Source: Paenibacillus pinisoli (GTDB taxonomy: Bacteria > Bacillota > Bacilli > Paenibacillales > Paenibacillaceae). Taken from it: 64,000 nucleotides of DNA. A program made the position numbers and the translations under genes. Shown here one piece after another: positions 7,565 to 15,200 of the stretch. Each line of letters opens with the position of its first letter. The first letter of the stretch is position 1. A model generated the notes under the pieces. The model searched no databases. It saw nothing but the letters and a program-made list of their open reading frames with translations, and was not told where the DNA came from. The stretch spans positions 992,001-1,056,000 of the forward strand of contig NZ_QXQB01000001.1 of assembly GCF_003605435.1 (NCBI RefSeq). Direction: 5' to 3'.

Positions 7565-8659
7565 TTACAAATCCTTCAGTCCGTATTCCGCGAGCGGAAT
7601 GCCCAGTGCCTTCTCTACTTCGGGATACACGGTAGGATCTTTGACGCTGGAGCTGAGCGGCACGTCATGCTTGCTGATCATAAGAAGAGCAATCTCCATG
7701 CCTTCCTTCACGCCTCCGACGCTGACCGGCAAGCCCGAAGCCGTATCGAAGGTCGTGATGACATCCGGGTAAGTGGTTAGCCGATTGCCGTCTTGATCGT
7801 CGACAGCCATGTACTCATTCATGACATGCAGCACAAGCGGTTTGCCAGTACCGTCATCCATCGTAATGGTGCCGATATCGAACGCGCCGGAGTAATGAAC
7901 GTCTTTCTTCAGCACTGTGCCTCTGCCGATATAGCGGCCCTTCGTCTTCTCGGCGACGATATTCATAATCGCTTCCGGTCCTTCCGATTCCGCTTCGATC
8001 ATCGCATACCCCAGATCAAGCGCGATCGATACGCCGCCTATGGCGCCATGCTCCTTCACATAGGAAGCCGGTATCGGATGCCTTGCCGATGCGATGAAGC
8101 CGCCCGACATGTCCGAAGCTGTGCGCAATATATTGGAAGTCTTCGCCGGAGTTCCCTTGACCACCAGCTCCAGATAGGAGCCGGTATCGCGCCGTCCGCC
8201 TACGACTACTTGAATCGTCTCGTAATCCGTGCGTGCCGCAAGCCCCATGGAGCCCATCTTGCCCGTGGGATGGGCGCGAATGTCGCCCGTCGCGTCGACT
8301 ACGACCAGTCCCAGCGCAGCTGCCGGCAGCCAGCCGTTGATGGTGCTGGACATGCCATTCTGCGGCGTCATGACGCCTGCGACTTTGCCATCGTAATTAT
8401 CCATGAGCAACTGCACCGCTTTAATGTAGTCGATTCCCCACATCTCCCAATCGTTGCCCGCTGGAGCGCCAATAGCCGTACAAGTGACGATAATCGCGTC
8501 GTCCGGCAATTCGTCCACAGATACCAGCTTGGGACGGCCAACGCCGACAGCCGCTCCGCCGATCTCAAGGCCATGGTCTACCCAGCCCCCTCCGCCTGCC
8601 GCGAATACAGCTCCGCCGCGTACGGCCGCTCTTACGTCCGCTATAGTTAACTCTCTCAT
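7565..8659 (-). CDS. DUF917 family protein, probable thiohydantoin-propionate desulfurase (desulfhydrase)
   Basis: A 364-residue protein of the DUF917 (S-methyl-thiohydantoin desulfurase) family, recognised by the N-terminal AAGGGGWVDHG motif, the GPEAIMNIVAEKTKGRYIGRG segment in the middle, and overall length. As I recall, the family includes the enzyme that replaces sulfur by oxygen in 3-(5-oxo-2-thioxoimidazolidin-4-yl)propionate during ergothioneine breakdown, releasing sulfide and giving hydantoin-5-propionate. Its position between the hydratase and lyase genes, upstream of a hydantoinase, fits exactly that step. GGAG lies 10 nt before ATG 8659. It has no signal peptide, so it should act in the cytoplasm. 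Confidence 0.8.
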   Translation of the reverse strand: MRELTIADVRAAVRGGAVFAAGGGGWVDHGLEIGGAAVGVGRPKLVSVDELPDDAIIVTCTAIGAPAGNDWEMWGIDYIKAVQLLMDNYDGKVAGVMTPQNGMSSTINGWLPAAALGLVVVDATGDIRAHPTGKMGSMGLAARTDYETIQVVVGGRRDTGSYLELVVKGTPAKTSNILRTASDMSGGFIASARHPIPASYVKEHGAIGGVSIALDLGYAMIEAESEGPEAIMNIVAEKTKGRYIGRGTVLKKDVHYSGAFDIGTITMDDGTGKPLVLHVMNEYMAVDDQDGNRLTTYPDVITTFDTASGLPVSVGGVKEGMEIALLMISKHDVPLSSSVKDPTVYPEVEKALGIPLAEYGLKDL

Positions 8660-8698
8660 TCCATCTGATCTCCTTCCCGAATCACGTCAATGAACACA

Positions 8699-10354
8699 TC
8701 ATTGCTTCTTGTAAAGCGCTGTATCGATTCTCCGGATGCCCTTTTGCCCCACTTCGTCAAGGGATTCCTCATAGCCGGCATCCGCGTAACGGAGGACGCC
8801 AAGCCCCGTATCGTTGTCGAGCGTCGTCTTCAGCCGCAGGGCCGCATCCTCGGTGCCGTCGGCAACCAGCGTTACGCCTGCGCTGGTCATATATCCGCTA
8901 TATCCGCCCCCGCCGGAATGAATGGCGACCAGATCGGCCATAGACGAGCAATTCAGCATCGCATTGAGCAGCGGCCAGTCGGCAATCGCATCGCTGCCGT
9001 CCTTCATGTTCTCCGTCATAATGTTCGGATGGGCCATAGAGCCAGCATCCAGATGATCCCTGGAGAAGGCGACTGGTCCGCTTAAGAAGCCTTCCGCCAC
9101 CATATCATTCACCGCCAGCGCCAGCTTCGTCCGATCCCCGTGACCGAACCAGCCGATTCGCGCAGGCAGCCCTTCCACCGGCACATGCTTGTTCGCAAGC
9201 CTGATCCAGTTGACCGCGATCTCATTGTCTTTGAATTGCTCCAAAATATAGTCATCGATCTTGCGGATATCCTCCACATTGCCGCTCAGCGCCACCCAGC
9301 GGAACGGGCCGATGGCCCTGGCGAAAAGCGGTCTTAAGAAGCCTTCCGTAAAGACTACAATATCGAACGCATCGGGTACCCCGTACTCCGCAGCCTGTGT
9401 GCGAATATTGTTGCCGTTGTCGAATACGACTGCGCCCCGGCGCTGGAATTCCAGCATTGCCCGCACCTCTTGGGTGATGGATGCGCCGGCATCGGCGCGA
9501 AGCCGGCCAGGATCGCTCTTGCGGACGGATACCGCTTCCTCATGGGAGTATCCAGCCGGAATATAGCCGTACAACAGATCATGCGCCGATGTCTGGTCGG
9601 TGACGATATCCGGCTGCACCCCGCGGCGTACAAGCTCCGGGAAGATGTCGGCCGCATTGCCAAGCAAGCCGACGGAGATCGCTTCCTTCGCCGCAACCGC
9701 CTCCCCGATCCAAGCCAGCGCCTCGTCCAGCCTGTCAGTCTTGCGCTGCAAGTAGCCGACTTCCATCCGCTTGTCGATGCGCGTCTCCGACACCTCAACG
9801 CACAGAATGGCCGCGCCTGCCATCGTGCCAGCCAGCGGCTGTGCGCCGCCCATGCCGCCCAATCCCGCCGTCAGGATGAACCGGCCTGCCAGATTGCCGT
9901 CAAAATGCATGCGGGCAATGGACTGGAAAATCTCATACGTCCCTTGAATAACGCCCTGCGAGCCGATATATTGCCAAGCGGCAGCCGTCAGGCCGCCCCA
10001 GACCAGAAGGCCTTGCTCCTGGTAGCGGTAGAAGTTATCGCTGGTCGCCCACTTGCCGACCATATTGCAGTTGGCCATCACCACAATCGGCGCATACTTG
10101 TGCGTGCGCATAATGCCGATCGGCTTGCCTGACTGAATGACAAGCGTCTCGTGATCCTCCAGGTTTTTCAGCGTATCGACAATAGCATGGTAGGAATCCC
10201 AATTGCGGGCAGCCTTGGCGAGCGCCGCGTATACCGTCAGTTCCTTCTGGTTCTCGCCGTTCTCCAGCACGTTCTCCAGCATGCGCAGCAGCGCCTCTTG
10301 CCTCCAGCCCTTGCACCGGAGCTCCGAGCCTCTGGCTGCAATAATTCGTTCCAT
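8699..10354 (-). CDS. Urocanase-family hydratase without the signature cysteine, probable thiourocanate hydratase
   Basis: A 551-residue NAD-dependent urocanase-family enzyme. The NAD-binding loop GLGGMGGAQPLAG is intact and QGTYEIFQ and DQTSAHD are recognisable. Two active-site regions differ from urocanase: MYGQMTAGSW reads VWGGLTAAAW, and the family signature FQGLPARICW reads VEGLPARIGW, so the catalytic-site Cys is Gly401. This points to a changed substrate. With an ergothionase-like lyase and a DUF917 protein in the same operon, hydration of thiourocanate is the best reading. ATG 10354 follows GGAGGAG; a start 7 codons earlier lacks a site. It is the first gene of the operon. Confidence 0.82.
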   Translation of the reverse strand: MERIIAARGSELRCKGWRQEALLRMLENVLENGENQKELTVYAALAKAARNWDSYHAIVDTLKNLEDHETLVIQSGKPIGIMRTHKYAPIVVMANCNMVGKWATSDNFYRYQEQGLLVWGGLTAAAWQYIGSQGVIQGTYEIFQSIARMHFDGNLAGRFILTAGLGGMGGAQPLAGTMAGAAILCVEVSETRIDKRMEVGYLQRKTDRLDEALAWIGEAVAAKEAISVGLLGNAADIFPELVRRGVQPDIVTDQTSAHDLLYGYIPAGYSHEEAVSVRKSDPGRLRADAGASITQEVRAMLEFQRRGAVVFDNGNNIRTQAAEYGVPDAFDIVVFTEGFLRPLFARAIGPFRWVALSGNVEDIRKIDDYILEQFKDNEIAVNWIRLANKHVPVEGLPARIGWFGHGDRTKLALAVNDMVAEGFLSGPVAFSRDHLDAGSMAHPNIMTENMKDGSDAIADWPLLNAMLNCSSMADLVAIHSGGGGYSGYMTSAGVTLVADGTEDAALRLKTTLDNDTGLGVLRYADAGYEESLDEVGQKGIRRIDTALYKKQ

Positions 10355-10404
10355 ACCGACTCCTCCTATTATCAATATTCAATAATTGATTGTTAATAAA
10401 TAAT

Positions 10405-10433
10405 AAATTATCAGACGATTCCAAAGACGTCAA
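10405..10433 (-). promoter_or_regulatory. Candidate promoter of the ergothioneine-type operon
   Basis: On the minus strand TTGACG (10433-10428) is followed after 17 nt by TAATTT (10410-10405) in a very AT-rich stretch, 51 nt before the hydratase ATG. A short perfect palindrome TCAAT-A-ATTGA lies at 10379-10389 in the presumed leader and could be a regulator site. A second overlapping -35/-10 pair slightly upstream cannot be excluded. Confidence 0.45.
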
Positions 10434-10618
10434 TAGATTCTGACGATTTTCACGTCAAATTAAGTAACGTACTTGGAATACTATACAATATACTCCCTTT
10501 AGGCAATCCCGTCCCCCGTTAATACCGTGCAATTATGAGCAGCATTTTCTGTGTTTGTAAAAAAAGGAAAGGATATCCGCTTGGAGAATACATAACGGAA
10601 AAGGAGGCAGCTTAAGTC

Positions 10619-11158
10619 ATGATCTATGTTGTCAGACACGGACAGACCGACTGGAATAAGGAAGGCCGCTTGCAGGGACGCCATGGACTGCCGCTGAACG
10701 AGACCGGCATCCGGCAAGCCGGGGAATTGAATAAGCAGCTTGCTTCCATCACATTCGATTACGTCATTTCATCGCCGCAAGCCCGGGCGATCCAGACCGC
10801 CGAGATTACCTCCGGGCTTCCAGCGGCAATCGACGAGCGGCTCGATGTGTTCGATCTTGGCGAAGCGGACGGAATACGGAGAAGCGAGGTGACGCTGGCG
10901 GGTCCCATTCCCGATGCCAGCATCTATAAAGGCGTTGAAGATATTGAGAGCTTCGTGCAGCGGGTATTCTCATTCATGAAGGAGCTGGAAGCCCGCTTCG
11001 GCCAGAGCGAAGCGAATATTCTATTGTCGGGCCATCGCTGCACGACAGGCTGTATCGGCGCTTATTTCGAAGGGATACTGGAGGACCGCAATATATTGAG
11101 ATATTCATCGGAGAATGGCGCATTCAAAACCTATACCTTCGGCTCAGCCGCTTCTTGA
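10619..11158 (+). CDS. Histidine phosphatase superfamily protein (phosphoglycerate-mutase-like)
   Basis: A 179-residue protein starting with the diagnostic RHG motif (VVRHGQTDWN, Arg6-His7-Gly8), where the His is the phospho-acceptor. SPQARAIQTAEIT (residues 52-64) is the typical second block, and a later histidine sits in LLSGHRCTTG in place of the usual SHGG motif. GGAGG lies upstream of ATG 10619. Family members dephosphorylate varied small molecules (GpmB, CobC and others), and the substrate cannot be read from sequence. It is transcribed divergently from the ergothioneine-type operon and ends at a bidirectional terminator. Confidence 0.85.
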   Translation: MIYVVRHGQTDWNKEGRLQGRHGLPLNETGIRQAGELNKQLASITFDYVISSPQARAIQTAEITSGLPAAIDERLDVFDLGEADGIRRSEVTLAGPIPDASIYKGVEDIESFVQRVFSFMKELEARFGQSEANILLSGHRCTTGCIGAYFEGILEDRNILRYSSENGAFKTYTFGSAAS

Positions 11159-11267
11159 CCATTCCTTCGCCAGGCAGGCATCCTTGTTCGCGAATCTAAG
11201 GCATATATGGAGCGGCAACGGCGATGCTGGAGATCAGCCTATCCGATAAGGAGCCTCTTTTAACGCA

Positions 11268-11308
11268 AACAACCCGTATCCTCTATTGAATAGAAGATAC
11301 GGGTTGTT
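11268..11308. terminator. Bidirectional terminator hairpin
   Basis: A long, almost perfect hairpin: AACAACCCGTATC pairs with GATACGGGTTGTT and an inner TCTATT-G-AATAGA extends the stem. It sits between two convergent genes, the phosphatase-like gene and the GNAT-like gene. Confidence 0.75.
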
Positions 11309-11321
11309 CTTTGAGCTGCAA

Positions 11322-11894
11322 TCAGACCGTCTTGGAAGCCAGCTGCCGCTCCCTGCCTAGCTCCGCCGCCGCCTTGCGGTACCAGGCGTAATCCCATTTG
11401 CGATTCAAAAAATAATTGCTGTCGATCAGGACGGGGATAACCTCCGCCCCCTTGTATGATGTGCGCTCTCCGACCTTCTCGACCCGAAAATGATAATGGA
11501 AGCGGATCAACCGGTACAGCAGCGGATCCAGCAGCGCAATGGCGAACAGCTTCTGGCGCGTCTCCGCATAATCGAACAGATTGTACATGAGCAGGTCCAG
11601 CGCCGAGCTGGATCGGAACTCCTTCGCAATGGCGAACTTATCAATAATGAATACTTGCCGATGGTACTTCCGGATGCGATCGACTGTACTGAAATCGAAT
11701 ACGCGATGAAGCTCGTCCGACCCCGCTGGATCATAGGGCGCGAATTCCGCCGTGCCCGCCGGCTTGCCGTCTACATAGAGGAGATATGCGTCCCCTGCAC
11801 TATCCTCATGCTCAAATCCTTTTTCATCCCACACTTTCTGCCATAGGTTGTCGAACGCTTGACGTTCTCGCTCATTTTCTACACGTATGATCAA
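11322..11894 (-). CDS. GNAT-like / N-acyl amino acid synthase-like protein
   Basis: A 190-residue cytoplasmic protein. The segment DEKGFEHEDSAGDAYLLYVDGKPAGTAEFAPYD resembles the first strands of a GNAT fold, and FIIDKFAIAKEFRSSSALDLLMYNLFDYAE resembles the acyl-CoA-binding region of autoinducer-synthase or FeeM-like acyltransferases. I place the start at a TTG (11894) preceded by GAGGTGGGGG, which also fits a promoter upstream. An in-frame TTG at 11987 lies before that promoter. The substrate is unknown and the family assignment is moderate. Confidence 0.6.
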   Translation of the reverse strand: MIIRVENERERQAFDNLWQKVWDEKGFEHEDSAGDAYLLYVDGKPAGTAEFAPYDPAGSDELHRVFDFSTVDRIRKYHRQVFIIDKFAIAKEFRSSSALDLLMYNLFDYAETRQKLFAIALLDPLLYRLIRFHYHFRVEKVGERTSYKGAEVIPVLIDSNYFLNRKWDYAWYRKAAAELGRERQLASKTV

Positions 11895-11936
11895 TATCCC
11901 CCACCTCACTACTCTAGTAAGTGTTCTTAATAGAGA

Positions 11937-11966
11937 ATTATAGCGGTTTTTCTCGGAAAATGCCAA
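11937..11966 (-). promoter_or_regulatory. Promoter of the GNAT-like gene
   Basis: On the minus strand TTGGCA (11966-11961), an 18-nt spacer and a perfect TATAAT (11942-11937), about 40 nt upstream of the chosen TTG start. Confidence 0.6.
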
Positions 11967-12119
11967 CCATTCTATCTTTTTCAACAATTTGTGGAGGATT
12001 CATAAATTCCGGCTTCCCCTTTACAGATGTTTCATGTCTGGCAAATGCCCCCTTAACATAAGTGGATTACATTGGATACGGGTGAACACCCCCTATAGGC
12101 AAGGGTACGAGATGGAGAG

Positions 12120-12199
12120 AAAACCCTTTTATGAATCGACAATGAATGCGTTCTAAGTGCGAGAATGCTTCCCTGGACCGATCCGTAAAAGGGTTTTTT
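12120..12199 (+). promoter_or_regulatory. Terminator-like hairpin in the leader of the large surface protein (possible attenuator)
   Basis: AAAACCCTTTTA (12120-12131) pairs over 12 bp with TAAAAGGGTTTT (12186-12197), followed by a run of T. The loop contains a smaller hairpin (GCGTTCT with AGAATGC). The structure ends 50 nt before the ATG of a gene on the same strand, where a terminator would block expression unless relieved. The 355-nt gap before the gene (11895-12249) shows no known riboswitch consensus that I can recognise. Confidence 0.5.
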
Positions 12200-12249
12200 G
12201 CCGTGCTCACATCTATGCCGACCCACAAAATGGAGAGGATGAGGAATTC

Positions 12250-15200
12250 ATGAGACGAGCTTCAAAGCTGCTGTCCGCCATCATCAGCGTCACTTTGCTG
12301 TGCGGATTGCTGACGCCTATGCAGTCCATAAGAGCGGAGGGCTACCCTATCGCTGAGCATCCGGCACCGGACGCCGCGGGCAGCGGGCAGAATGGCGCGG
12401 AGGAAGGAACGCAGCAGACCGAACAGCCTGTAGAAAACGGTGCTTCCGACCCGGCAGAGACAGAGATTCCGGCAGTTGAAGAAGAAGCCGGTCAGACGGA
12501 TGAAGATAATTCTGAGGAGGCTGAAGCGCTTGCGGCTGCGGCGCCGCTGGAGCGCCAAGCGCTGTCTGTTCCGAAGACCGATTACGCGCCTGTCATTGAC
12601 GGCAAGCTCGACGATATGAATTGGAGCCTGAGCCAGCCGATTGAACGGCTGCCCGGAGGCGTGCTGCCAGAGGATGCGTCCCCTCCTCTTGCAAGCTTCG
12701 GCGCCCTATGGGACCAACAGTACTTATATATAGGCGTACGCATTGAAGACAACACGCCACTCGCGCAGCAGTCCGGCTACTGGTTCGACCAGGATAGTGT
12801 CAGCCTGTTCGTCGATCCGTCGCTGCACCGCTCCTCCCCGTTCGCCGCGAGCGACATGCAAGCGGGCTTCATCTTCCGCGAGAATTCGGCAACGCCGCAA
12901 TTTAACTTCGGCGCAGCCCTCTCGAATCATGCGGGCAAGGACGACAAGGACATCATGCGCACCATGAGCAAAACGGACAGCGGCTGGGAGCTGGAGGTCG
13001 CCATCAGCTGGGAGCTGCTGCAATTCGACCCTCAGCTCTCCAGAGAGCTGGGGCTGGAGATCGGCGTAACCGACCGATACGGCGAGGATGCCGCGATGCA
13101 GCAGACCGCTTATTGGAGCGCCTTCCAATCGTCCTCCTTCTGGAACGATACAAGCGGATACGGCACGCTGACATTAAGCGATGGCATCGCATCCGGTTCA
13201 GCCGATCCGATCCTGCTGCAAGAAAGCTTCGACAGCATTCCGGACGGTGAGCTTCCGGCAGGCTGGATCTCCGATGTGAATGCGGGCAGCCCTTCATTCG
13301 GCGTGAGCAATGGCCGCCTTGAGCTGAAGGGCAACGCTTCCGGCGCGCAATCCCGAGTGACGGCTCCCGTTCAATGGGACAACTATACAATTGAAGCCGA
13401 CCTGCAGTTCCATAGCGTGCTGAACGCGGCACGATGGGCGTCGCTCATCTTCCGCGGAACGGCTGAAGGCAAGCAGCCTTACAATCAGATGGCGATCCGC
13501 CAGAACGGAAGCTACGAGGTCGCTTACCGCAAGCCGGATAACGGCTGGTCCGTCATCGCTTCCGGCCCGTGGCAGCCGCTGACGCTGAATGAAAGCTATT
13601 CGATGAAGGTTCGCGTCTTCGGCGACAACGTCAAAGAATACATCAAGCCGGCAGGCGCGGACGAGTATGTCCTGCTCGTCGACCGAAGCTTCTCCCAGGA
13701 CTTGCTGGAGCGAGGCAAGGTTGGCTTCCAGGCAGACCAAGCCCATGCCTCCTTCGACAATCTGGTCGTTACGCGTATCTCTGCGGTCAGCCTCAACCTT
13801 ACACTGCCCCCGCAGCTTGAAGCGCTGAGCGGCCCGGCAGCCTTCACCGCTGCTGTCGATTATTCCGACGGCATCAGCGAGCCGGTCGATACCGGAAAGC
13901 TGAAGCTGTATTCCTCCGATGAGACTGTCCTGAGAATCGTTGGCGGTCAGCTGTATCCCATCCGGGAAGGCGCAGCAACGATAACCGCCCTCTATGCGAA
14001 TGCTGCAGCTTCCTATGAGATAAACGTAACTGCATCGCAGACGGGAGCAAAGGTCGTGTCGATGAAGCATGAGCAAGGCTATGAGCTGGCAACTGTGGAT
14101 GCTCCTGTGGAGCTGGCGAGCTGGTCCATCCAGGCAGAGCGCAGCGACTTCACGTCCGGCACGCTGCAAGGCAGCGATCTTGCTTGGACGGCAGAAGGCA
14201 ATGGAATCGAGATCGATGGAGGCAGCCTGCTTGTGAAGAGCAGCGGCGTACACCGGATAAGCGGCACAATCGACGGCGTCTCCATTACGCTGCTTGTTGT
14301 GGCGAAGAAAGCCGGCGAGGCAAGCTACGTGCTCTATGAAAACAACTTCGATCAGCTGGCAGACGGGACGATGCCCGAGGGCTGGACCCGCAAGGAAGGC
14401 ACGACAGCTTCCCGCGCTGCAGTACGCGGCGGCGCATTCGAGCTTCAGGCCTCAGCGGCTCCCGACAATCCCTCACGCGTATTGCTGCCGGACTATCTGA
14501 GCCTGTTCGGCGACTATAAGATCGAAGCCGACGTCACTCACGTGAGCGCCAACGATACGGCAAGATGGCATTCGATTATGTACCGCATTCAGAATGGAGA
14601 TTATCCATACTATCAAATGGCTGTCCGCCAGGACGCCACCGCAGCGAACGGCGTCGAATTCGCCGAGCGGAATCCAGCGAACGGCTGGTCCATTCTGGAC
14701 AAGGGCCCGTTCAAGGAGCGGATTGACGCGGACAAGATGTACCATTATAAAGTTGTGGCAATAGGCAATCGTGTGCAGGAATGGATCAACGGCTCTTTGA
14801 TTGTCGATACTGACTCAGCCGTTACTTACGCCAAGGGCTCAATCGGCCTGCAAGCCAACGGAAGCGTGATGCGCGTCGACAACCTGATAGTAACGCTCCA
14901 GCAGGAGGAGCTGCCTCCGATGCCGGCTGACCGCTTCGCGAAAGTGTATGAGCCGGATACGAAAATTGTGATGGGACCAACTATCGTGACTGAGCTGGAA
15001 AATGCCGCAGCGCTTTCCCGATTGTCCGGCTCCGCAACACCGGCGACCGTCATTCTTCATGTGGATGAAGATCTAAATGTTGTTTCCCCTGCTAACCCGA
15101 GTACGGTCCTGACGAATGTCCCCTCGGTCATGGAGCTGATCGAAGGCAAGATTATACCGGCTTTCTACGTCCATTCGGAACAAGCGGCGGATGCGGTAGC

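Noticed and set aside
5989..10354. Canonical histidine utilisation (hutH, hutU)
   Set aside because: The lyase lacks the MIO tripeptide, the hydratase lacks the signature cysteine, and hutI and hutG are missing while desulfurase, hydantoinase and carbamoylase genes are present.
12000..12120. Known riboswitch (c-di-AMP, c-di-GMP or similar) upstream of the large surface protein
   Set aside because: I compared the leader with the consensus elements I remember and found no convincing match; only the terminator-like stem is supported.
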